Source: Thalassotalea fonticola
GTDB lineage: Bacteria; Pseudomonadota; Gammaproteobacteria; Enterobacterales; Alteromonadaceae
Direction: 5' to 3'
Length of the DNA stretch: 64,000 nt
Assembly: GCF_032911225.1 (NCBI RefSeq)
Contig: NZ_CP136600.1
Location: 1,736,001-1,800,000, forward strand
Shown: positions 38,780 through 45,601 of the stretch, piece after piece
Numbering within the stretch: the stretch's first letter is position 1
Layout: each line of letters begins with the position of its first letter
Notes under the pieces: generated by a model
Database searches by the model: none
Told to the model about the DNA's origin: nothing
The model's input: the letters and a program-made list of their open reading frames with translations, nothing else
Position numbers and translations under genes: made by a program

Positions 38780-39345
38780 AGGGTTGGTTCACGTCCCCCT
38801 ACCAGGTTGGTCCGATTTCAATCGGACGTAATTCCGAAGGAACCTTCACTTCGTAAAAAGTGGCTGCGCCATAACGCGCGAATACAGAATTTATACCTTC
38901 CGTGGCAATTCTAAGTTAAATCATCCATGATTTAAATTTCACGCCAACCAGGGCCGGCCAGAGCCAACCGTATCCCCGACCAAAGCTAACCTCGGTTGGT
39001 TCGAATTCATTCGAACGTAATTCCCGAAGGGGAAAGTGGCTTCGCCATAACGCGCGAATACAGAATTTATACCTTCCGTGGCAATTCTAAGTTAAATCAT
39101 CCATGATTTAAAATTCACGCCAACCAGGGCCGGCCAGAGCCAACCGTATCCCCGGCCAAAGCTAACCTCGGTTGGTCCGAATTCATTCGAACGTAATCCC
39201 CGAAGGGGACGTAACTTTAAAGGAAGTGGCTCCGCCATAACGCGCGAATAAATTCACGCCAACCAAGACTCACGCCAACCAAGATTCACGCCAACTAAAA
39301 TTCACGCCAACTAAAATTCACGCCAATCAAGATTTACGCCAATAG
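38780..39345. repeat. Repeat field with a 176-bp tandem duplication, opposite orientation to 33.0-33.6 kb
   Basis: Two copies of a 176-bp unit start near 38863 and 39039 (AATACAGAATTTATACCTTC at 38881 and 39057). Each contains the reverse complement of the GTCCGAAT...ATTCGGAC palindrome and of the ATTCGCGCGTTATGGCG leader found at 33.0-33.6 kb. The field ends in six short ATTCACGCCAACTAAA-like units (39255-39340). No gene is seen between 38695 and 39557. Confidence 0.85.
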
Positions 39346-39366
39346 GAATTAAGTCAGAGGAGAAAA

Positions 39367-39404
39367 AAAGGCCTAATGACATTGGGAGTTATCATTAGGC
39401 CTTT
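39367..39404 (-). terminator. Rho-independent terminator after the 59-residue Tat gene
   Basis: Perfect 13-base arms at 39367-39379 and 39392-39404 pair around a 12-base loop, and a run of seven Ts follows on the minus strand. It likely ends the second polysaccharide locus about 150 bases after the last small gene. Confidence 0.85.
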
Positions 39405-39557
39405 TAGCTTTGGTTGGTCTGTTAAAATGGTTCAGAGCATAAAACTGAATTTATCGATAAAATTAATGTTTTAAATTGAAGGCTCAAAACCGTCATCAGT
39501 GCCATGTTCAGAAGCCATGGCTTTCGATGAATAGGTTGACATTAACCATTGAGAGAA

Positions 39558-39737
39558 TTAAATAATATCACCTGAGTCCTCAAGTGATGCTTGCGCTCTT
39601 GATGTCATTGGTGTCATTAATGCTGTAACTGCAATTGGTGTAGCGATAGCCAACTTTCCGTACTTGCTAATAAACTCTCGACGATTGTTTAAGACTTCTT
39701 TCTTGGTTAATTCGTTTTTGTTATCTTTATTACTCAT
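39558..39737 (-). CDS. Short twin-arginine signal protein, 59 residues
   Basis: The peptide reads MSNKDNKNELTKKEV-LNNRREFISKYGKLAIATPIA, then VTALMTPMTSRAQASLEDSGDII. It has a Tat motif (RREF, 19-22), a moderately hydrophobic h-region and an SRAQA signal-peptidase-like site, leaving only about ten residues. GAGGA lies 7 nt before the ATG. About two thirds of residues from RR to the cleavage site match the 84-residue protein at 52547-52801. It is the last gene before the terminator at 39367. Function unknown; it is too small to be an enzyme and could be a precursor peptide or a decayed gene. Confidence 0.75.
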   Translation of the reverse strand: MSNKDNKNELTKKEVLNNRREFISKYGKLAIATPIAVTALMTPMTSRAQASLEDSGDII

Positions 39738-39754
39738 GTTAAATCCTCAGAAAT

Positions 39755-40276
39755 CTAATTATAACTATCACTCAAACCAGCTTCACCGGCTTGTAAATGG
39801 AGTGTCGCTAAACTTGATAAATCACTAGCTTTATTGTTGGCAAATACCGCTTGAATACGAAAACTATGTGTCGCTTCTGTTAGGTTACTTTGCCTAAATA
39901 TTGCGCTGCTCACTTCAACAAAATCAGCATCGGTTGTTACATCTTCACCTTCATTAAAATAAACTCTATAGGAGGTGGCACCTTTTACAGCAGGCCACAT
40001 CAAACTTATATCAGTATTATTAATACGTAAGTTTAATTTTTTAGGTGTCGCCAAATTAGGCTCTACCGTTAAGGTCTCGGGCTGCTGCGTTTCAGGCTGC
40101 TGCGTTTCAGGCTGTTGCGTTTCGGGTTGTTGTGTTTCGGGTTGTTGTGTTTCAGGCGGGCTTGCTACTGGCGGCACTGATAAAACAGGCTCTGCCATTT
40201 CTTTTGCAGCTTGCTCTTTATCTGCACCACACGCGCTAAGTAACAAGCAAGTTGCGATTATAAAATATTTTTTCAT
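39755..40276 (-). CDS. Lipoprotein with ETQQP repeats and a fibronectin type III-like domain
   Basis: The signal MKKYFIIATCLLLSAC has its lipobox Cys at 16, so the mature protein is membrane-anchored. A Pro/Gln linker with five ETQQP repeats (about residues 43-67) follows. The C-terminal 90 residues have a fibronectin type III-like strand pattern (LRINNTDISLMWPAVKGATS, YRVYFNEGED, SFRIQAVFANNKASDLS). Such domains bind carbohydrate or protein partners at the surface. It is co-directional with the secreted proteins upstream (22-base gap) and precedes the 59-residue Tat gene. Role unknown. Confidence 0.75.
   Translation of the reverse strand: MKKYFIIATCLLLSACGADKEQAAKEMAEPVLSVPPVASPPETQQPETQQPETQQPETQQPETQQPETLTVEPNLATPKKLNLRINNTDISLMWPAVKGATSYRVYFNEGEDVTTDADFVEVSSAIFRQSNLTEATHSFRIQAVFANNKASDLSSLATLHLQAGEAGLSDSYN
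40080..40155. repeat. 15-bp coding tandem repeat (five ETQQP units)
   Basis: Five in-frame 15-bp units encode ETQQP, with synonymous drift (TGCTGCGT, TGTTGCGT, TGTTGTGT). The copy number can change without a frameshift. Confidence 0.85.
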
Positions 40277-40298
40277 GATAAATCCTTACTTATTATTG

Positions 40299-41312
40299 TT
40301 ATGGGTTTTGAGCTGTTAGTTTCAATCGTCGACCATTAGTGCCGTAGTACCCGGCACTGCCTGCCCCTAACAAGTCTAAACCGCTAGCGAGCATTGCCGT
40401 CACAGAGTTGTAATTGCGTAAGTCTAAATTTGACTGTGATCTTGAATAAAATCGAACGACTACATCATGCACGTCAGCATCATCGTAGGCTGGAATGGTA
40501 AAAGTAAAACTAAATTCTTGATGGCTTGCATATTCACCTTGGTATTTAAGCTTTACCCAGTTATCTAAAGCAGCGCCAGATAACGTTGTGCCAAAATTAG
40601 TTTGGTTCCAGGCTACCCCACCTATTTCAGTACCTGATGCGGCATCAGGCGTATTAGTGTTTTTTGCACAATCTGTCGCTTCAGCAATGGTTTCGCCGTC
40701 ATCAAAAATACAATTATAAATATTTGGTAGTAATCTGAACTTTTCATAACCAACCAGATTAACTTTTAAGGTATATTCTACTCCGGTATCCAAAGGTCCT
40801 GCGGTTACTTCAGTAAGGCCATTGAAAATACGTGCCCCTTCAACGGTAGGTGCAAGATTTGTTTTCGCTTTATCATTGGCACTGTCGACTTTGTAGTTAG
40901 AAACAAAAAAGGCTACCGAGTCTGTTCCGTCAGTAACCGTGTAAAGTGCTGATTGCGAACCATCTTGACTTGGTTTATGCCTAATTTTTAAAATACACGT
41001 ATCTGCAGTTAAAGTTGCGTTAGTACCCACATCTAAATTATCGCAAAAAGCCGGATTTAGAACATCATCTTCTGGTACAACTTCAAAGCCTCCCACAAGT
41101 CCAGCAGGGTTATAATGAGTAACCGTTAACGTTAACGTTTCTGCAGCAAGTGAAGTAATGGTAAGCATTTGCTCTTCAGATTCAGTGTTTAATTCTGTGT
41201 AACCAAAAACTAAAGATTGTTTGTCAATAGTAAGCGCCGCCAATGTACTAAACGACGTTACACCAGCCAATACCAATGCACTGCCACAGATTAATTTTTT
41301 TAATAAATTCAT
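40299..41312 (-). CDS. Secreted hypothetical protein
   Basis: A 337-residue protein with a signal peptide (about 1-25, ending STLAALT). The N-terminal 120 residues have an immunoglobulin-like strand pattern similar to choice-of-anchor modules (KQSLVFGYTELNTESEEQML, CDNLDVGTNATLTADTCILKI). The last 150 residues end in DVVVRFYSRSQSNLDLRNYN, NGRRLKL. The upstream protein (41325-42707) ends in a very similar way (LVVRFYTRKQVDSAARNHW, LGRRIVI), so the two share a C-terminal module. The 12-base gap implies co-expression. No enzymatic motif seen. Confidence 0.75.
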   Translation of the reverse strand: MNLLKKLICGSALVLAGVTSFSTLAALTIDKQSLVFGYTELNTESEEQMLTITSLAAETLTLTVTHYNPAGLVGGFEVVPEDDVLNPAFCDNLDVGTNATLTADTCILKIRHKPSQDGSQSALYTVTDGTDSVAFFVSNYKVDSANDKAKTNLAPTVEGARIFNGLTEVTAGPLDTGVEYTLKVNLVGYEKFRLLPNIYNCIFDDGETIAEATDCAKNTNTPDAASGTEIGGVAWNQTNFGTTLSGAALDNWVKLKYQGEYASHQEFSFTFTIPAYDDADVHDVVVRFYSRSQSNLDLRNYNSVTAMLASGLDLLGAGSAGYYGTNGRRLKLTAQNP

Positions 41313-41324
41313 AAATATACCCTA

Positions 41325-42707
41325 TTATTTTGCAATGACAATTCGTCGGCCAAGTGCACCATGCGTTGGCGCCGCGCTATCAGATATTACAAATGTTGAA
41401 CTCCAATGATTTCTTGCCGCACTATCAACCTGCTTTCGCGTATAAAATCGCACCACTAAAGAGTCTGAAGATGTTAGGGTTGGAATAGTAAAAAATTGAC
41501 CTGAATAGGTATACCGATTAGATTTAATGCCATTAAAGTTAATAAACCCACTAATCCCTAGTTCAGTCTTTGTTGGCGTAATAACTTCAGTAGCAATAGC
41601 GTCACTAATTTTATTGGCACAATCGTCATTTAATGGGGAGCTACATTTAAACAATAAGTAGGCCATTTCATATTCGTCAGCATAGCCTTCAAGTTGGAAT
41701 TGTAATTTATACGCTGTTGAACCAGATACGGTAACACTGTCCATAGGCAGGGTTTGTCTGTTAGCCGCTTGATACACTCTAAACGATCTAATATTAGGTG
41801 GAATACTTCTTTCTACATATTCTGATGTTGTTTCTTGGGTTTGTATAAAAATAGGTAAGTCGTGTGCAACGGCAGCAATGTCTGCATAAGTTACCTTAAC
41901 TACACCGTAATTTAAGCCAACTGAATCAGATGATATATCTACAGTACAAGAAGAGTTTGCAGCCAAAGTATCTGCACAATTAGATATAACCGTAAAGCCA
42001 CCATCATCAATAGCAATGGTATTAATTTCATCACTGGTATTGTTAGTAATAGTTACTATTTTATTATTTGCTGCGGCATCCGAATGCGTTGACATGCTTA
42101 AATGACTGGGAGTAACGGTAACTTCAGGTAAAACATAGTTAATAATTAAAGTTGGTCGATTTTCAGGAGTCGCATGGCCCACGCCTGAGATCTTGCCACC
42201 ACCAAGCTCACCTACCGCTCGAGCAATTCTAAAAGTATCTACTCCATTTTTAATGAGTGTTTTAACATCTAATAAAATAGGATCAAGTACATCTTTAACA
42301 TAACTTTGCGTTGCATCATCTTGGTTACCGTCAAATGATACAGATGAAGCCCACTCAAGTGCAGCCCATTGTAGCGCATCATAACTAGGAACCTGTTTAA
42401 CCCCTAGCACCTTGCTCGAAAACAAAGCTTCAGTGGTGAGCTTTAATGTAGCGTCAACAATAATTGCATCACTAGGTATGGTAGACAAATCAAATTGCAG
42501 AAAACCTGCGTTAGTGCCACTCCACTGAATTGCTACATTATCAAACAAGGAAGTATTACCATCCCTTACCCAAACGGACTTAGAGGCAGTTATAGTTTCA
42601 GTAACAGCGTGAGCAAAATTAACCGGTGTTAACATTAATAAAAACACACTACACATTAAAGTAGGTATTTTAATTAACATATTCCTAAAAAAATTATTCA
42701 TTTTCAT
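41325..42707 (-). CDS. Secreted protein with DNRLRE-like and Ig-like choice-of-anchor modules
   Basis: A 460-residue protein with a signal peptide ending near residue 33 (FAHA). Residues 35-190 resemble a DNRLRE/CBM-like beta-sandwich (VWVRDGNTSLFDNVAIQWSG, FLQFDLSTIPSDAIIVDATL, ENRPTLIINY). Residues 195-290 look like a choice-of-anchor D Ig-like module (ITNNTSDEINTIAI, CADTLAANSSCTVDI). The C-terminal module is shared with the next gene. Possible matrix or cell-surface protein of the second polysaccharide system; this is inferred from context only. Confidence 0.75.
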   Translation of the reverse strand: MKMNNFFRNMLIKIPTLMCSVFLLMLTPVNFAHAVTETITASKSVWVRDGNTSLFDNVAIQWSGTNAGFLQFDLSTIPSDAIIVDATLKLTTEALFSSKVLGVKQVPSYDALQWAALEWASSVSFDGNQDDATQSYVKDVLDPILLDVKTLIKNGVDTFRIARAVGELGGGKISGVGHATPENRPTLIINYVLPEVTVTPSHLSMSTHSDAAANNKIVTITNNTSDEINTIAIDDGGFTVISNCADTLAANSSCTVDISSDSVGLNYGVVKVTYADIAAVAHDLPIFIQTQETTSEYVERSIPPNIRSFRVYQAANRQTLPMDSVTVSGSTAYKLQFQLEGYADEYEMAYLLFKCSSPLNDDCANKISDAIATEVITPTKTELGISGFINFNGIKSNRYTYSGQFFTIPTLTSSDSLVVRFYTRKQVDSAARNHWSSTFVISDSAAPTHGALGRRIVIAK

Positions 42708-43170
42708 AGATATTTCTCTATTATTATTTTAATTATCGATGATAATTTCCATATAAAATTTCGTTCGTCTTTGAACTATCCAGCATCTTTTTTAAATGGT
42801 TGCTTAGTGCTTTTACTCGCACAAAGTAAATAAATGTAACCAAACAGTAACACCGTTGATTACGTTGTCAATAATTATTATTAAAATAATTACATCTAGC
42901 AGAAAATAAGCACTCTTGATAAAGCTATAAAGCACACGAAAACCCCATAATCAGTGACACTACAGCACTTTCAAACTAAATGATAGACGGGGGTGACACC
43001 GTAATCAAGAACATGAGTGATCAATTAAATATTGCCTCTGGTGAGCTTAATGGTTGGTTTGTTTATAAATTGAAAAGGTGACATACAGAAATTGTATTAA
43101 GGTTTTAGTTATATGGAGATGAAATCGGACAGTATTTAAATTTAAACACCAAGAACCTGCAGATAAAAAT
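42708..43170. other. Intergenic stretch, nothing recognised
   Basis: About 460 AT-rich bases between the DNRLRE-like gene and the acetyltransferase terminator. A 33-codon plus-strand frame begins near 42980, but it has no clear ribosome-binding site and no similarity I recognise. Confidence 0.4.
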
Positions 43171-43192
43171 ATAGGCGGTTAAAACCGCCTAT
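43171..43192 (-). terminator. Rho-independent terminator after the PglD-like gene
   Basis: Ten-base perfect arms ATAGGCGGTT/AACCGCCTAT with a 2-base loop are followed on the minus strand by ATTTTTAT. It lies 26 bases after the acetyltransferase stop. Confidence 0.75.
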
Positions 43193-43217
43193 TCGAAGAG
43201 ATAAAGTGCAGTGGTAA

Positions 43218-43853
43218 TTATCTTCTGCGCACAATATGTGCAGGACACCCTACTACGGTAACTTCTGCAGGCACATCGTTAAGGATTACCGCGCCGGCGC
43301 CAGCAATCACTGTGTGGCCAATGTTAATTTGATGAATAAGGTTTGAACCAATACCAATCCAGCTGTATTCACCAACACTTATTTCTGCGGCCATATTCAC
43401 GCCAGGAGAAATATGAACGTACGAGCCAATAGTACAGCCGTGATCAATGTTAGAGCCAGTGTTTATAATTGTACCTTCACCAATTGCTGTGCCGTAGTTA
43501 ATACAGGCATTAGCCACTATCATTGCGCCTAGGCCAATTTCAGTAAAATCGCTGACGATTGCATCTTTTGAAATAAGCGTGGCGATAGTAAAGTTTAGGT
43601 TTTTAAACTGGGTAAGTTTTACTTTTCTTAACTTGTTATGGCTTAGGGCGATAAAAATTTCATCGTAGCTTTGGCCATGGTCTATTAAGTCTTGTTCATT
43701 ACCAACCACATCCCAATGGCCATTTTTGGTAATGCTTGGAAATTTATCATCAAAAAAATACACTTCATAGCCGTTTTGTTGAGCAATTTCTGCGGCTACT
43801 TTACCGTGATCTTCAATGCCTAATATGGCGAGTGTTTTTGGTTGTAAAGGCAT
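43218..43853 (-). CDS. PglD/NeuD-like sugar O- or N-acetyltransferase
   Basis: A 211-residue two-domain acyltransferase. A Rossmann-like nucleotide-sugar domain (LAILGIEDHGKVAAEIAQQNGYEVYFFDD) is followed by a hexapeptide beta-helix (IGEGTIINTGSNIDHGCTIG, VHISPGVNMAAEISVGEYSW). The catalytic His/Asp region NIDHGC is present. I chose the ATG at 43853 because AGGA lies 6 nt upstream; a TTG start at 43883 would fall inside a palindromic repeat. It likely acetylates a sugar of the second polymer. It is followed by its own terminator, and repeats separate it from the VpsP-like gene upstream. Confidence 0.85.
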   Translation of the reverse strand: MPLQPKTLAILGIEDHGKVAAEIAQQNGYEVYFFDDKFPSITKNGHWDVVGNEQDLIDHGQSYDEIFIALSHNKLRKVKLTQFKNLNFTIATLISKDAIVSDFTEIGLGAMIVANACINYGTAIGEGTIINTGSNIDHGCTIGSYVHISPGVNMAAEISVGEYSWIGIGSNLIHQINIGHTVIAGAGAVILNDVPAEVTVVGCPAHIVRRR

Positions 43854-43873
43854 GTTGGGTCCTGTGGTTAGAT

Positions 43874-43936
43874 CCTGAAACAAGTTCAGGAAATGGTAAT
43901 TTAATATATTCTTCTACTTCCTGAACTTGTTTCAGG
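43874..43936. repeat. Pair of CCTGAA...TTCAGG palindromes
   Basis: CCTGAAACAAGTTCAGG (43874-43890) and its reverse complement CCTGAACTTGTTTCAGG (43920-43936) lie just upstream of the PglD-like gene. The pair could also fold into one large hairpin. Confidence 0.75.
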
Positions 43937-44099
43937 AGCTGTATTAACTATTTTCAATGCAAATACGCTATCACTTCGGTAGCTGCTTCGTGATTCGTTG
44001 CTGAGTTTATCTTGCCCTATGAAATAAATTCACACAAGCGCTAATGTGCGCTGTTGTTAAGGTTTTTTAGTATTAAAGATTATATGTAAGTAGCGAATA

Positions 44100-44870
44100 C
44101 GTAGCTTGGTCACTTCGCGGTAATGACGAATTCGTATTTAGTCATACCCGGCTCGTTCGGGTATCCAAAGAGCGTGGATTACCGCCTTCGCGGCAATGAC
44201 GAAATCTATTTCCGTCATACCCAACTTGTTTGGGTATCCATCGATATCGTCATACCCGGCTCGTTCGGGTATCCAAAGAGCGTGGATTACCGCCTTCGCG
44301 GTAATGACGCTGAGGTGGCGAATGGATTACCGCCTACGCGGCAATGACGGTGAGGTGGCGTATGGATTACCGCCTACGCGGCAATGACGAAGTCTATTAC
44401 CGTCATACCCGGCTCGTTCGGGTATCCAAAGAGCGTGGATTACCGCCTTCGCGGCAATGACGAAGTCTATTACCGTCATACCCAACTCGTTTGGGTATCC
44501 AAAGAGCGTGGATTACCGCCTCCACGGTAATGACGCCGAGGTGGCGTATGGATTACCGCCTTCGCGGCAATGACGAAGTCTATTGCCGTCATACCCAACT
44601 CGTTTGGGTATCCAAAGAGCGTGGATTACCGCCTTCGCGGTAATGACGGTGAGGTGGCGTATGGATTACCGCCTTCGCGGCAATGACGGTGAGGTGGCGT
44701 ATGGATTACCGCCTCCACGGTAATGACGGTGAGGTGGCGAATGGATTACCGCCTACGCGGCAATGACGGTGAGGTGGCGAATGGATTACCGCCTTCGCGG
44801 TAATGACGGTGTAAAGTCGCGGCAATGACGGAGTGAGGTTGCGGTAATGACGGTGTCTGGATTAGGATCA
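44100..44870. repeat. Large array of palindromic repeats, two interleaved types
   Basis: Twelve copies of GGATTACCGCCTtCGCGGtA-type hairpins and six copies of GTCATACCCggCTcGTtcGG-type hairpins alternate, joined by constant linkers (GGTATCCAAAGAGCGT and GGTGAGGTGGCGTAT). Loop and stem bases vary in a compensating way (CGTTCG/GTTTGG). Frames in the array are translation of the repeats, not genes. It separates the PglD-like gene from the VpsP-like gene. Confidence 0.9.
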
Positions 44871-44936
44871 ACCGGATTAGGAATTACGTTCGAATTAATT
44901 CCAACCAACCGGTTCTTGGTCTTGGTCTTGGTTAAA

Positions 44937-45590
44937 CTATTCGTTGGTGTTAAATAAATGCAGGTAAGGTTTAATTAATTGCCGGTGCTGAGCGTCTGGG
45001 CTTTCGGCTAAAAAGCTGCCAAGTTGCCGCCATAATTGCTTCACTTCGGGTTTATTTTTACCAAATTTATGGGCATTTAACAGGTAGGTGAGCATTGCTT
45101 GATCAAATTCTTGCAAGTGCCATTTATTCAACGCCAGTGCCGCCCATGTTGTTGGCCAGGTAGGTCTTAATTGTACTGAGTGTAAGTACAATTCGTTGGC
45201 TTTTTGCAATGTCTTTACTTTATTTGCTTCAATACCTAAGCGCACGCCCCACTCTAATAACTGTGCTTTGCCTTCAAGGTATTGCGGCAGTGTATGTAAC
45301 GCAATTGCTTTATCTATGTTTTGTCTTGCGGTTTGATAACTTTGCAGCAAAGAATGATTAGAGCCTGAGGTAAGTTCAGAACGATCGGTTTGCTCATCAG
45401 GGCGATGCATTTTAACATCGCCTTGCAGAGGTGTTAGGGTTAATAATTCTGAGTTTTCAGGTAACTTTTGCCAAAAAGCGATTTGTTTTTCAACGTCTTT
45501 AAAGGCAACATTGGCAAGCCCATATTTGCCGGCAATGTACGCGGCAAAGATAAGGCTGGCAATTAAAATGGTTTTTATTAGTTTGTCCAT
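44937..45590 (-). CDS. VpsP family polysaccharide biosynthesis protein
   Basis: A 217-residue protein with one N-terminal membrane anchor (about 5-22) and a periplasmic helical region with TPR-like pattern (ARQNIDKAIALHTLPQYLEG, LHSVQLRPTWPTTWAALALN, DQAMLTYLLNAHKFGKN). The layout and place after the tyrosine autokinase match VpsP of the Vibrio vps-II type loci, whose biochemical role is unknown. It is 11 bases after the autokinase gene. It could organise the export complex (inference). Confidence 0.8.
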   Translation of the reverse strand: MDKLIKTILIASLIFAAYIAGKYGLANVAFKDVEKQIAFWQKLPENSELLTLTPLQGDVKMHRPDEQTDRSELTSGSNHSLLQSYQTARQNIDKAIALHTLPQYLEGKAQLLEWGVRLGIEANKVKTLQKANELYLHSVQLRPTWPTTWAALALNKWHLQEFDQAMLTYLLNAHKFGKNKPEVKQLWRQLGSFLAESPDAQHRQLIKPYLHLFNTNE

Positions 45591-45601
45591 GGCTTGCTTG
45601 G

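Noticed and set aside
42980..43081. 33-codon plus-strand frame
   Set aside because: Short, no clear ribosome-binding site and no similarity to anything recognised.
44123..44387. Open frames in the repeat array that could be read as small proteins
   Set aside because: They are direct translations of palindromic repeats (YRLRGND units) with no ribosome-binding sites; similar frames occur wherever the repeat occurs.
44100..44870. Possible CRISPR array
   Set aside because: The segments between hairpins are the same linkers each time, not unique spacers.
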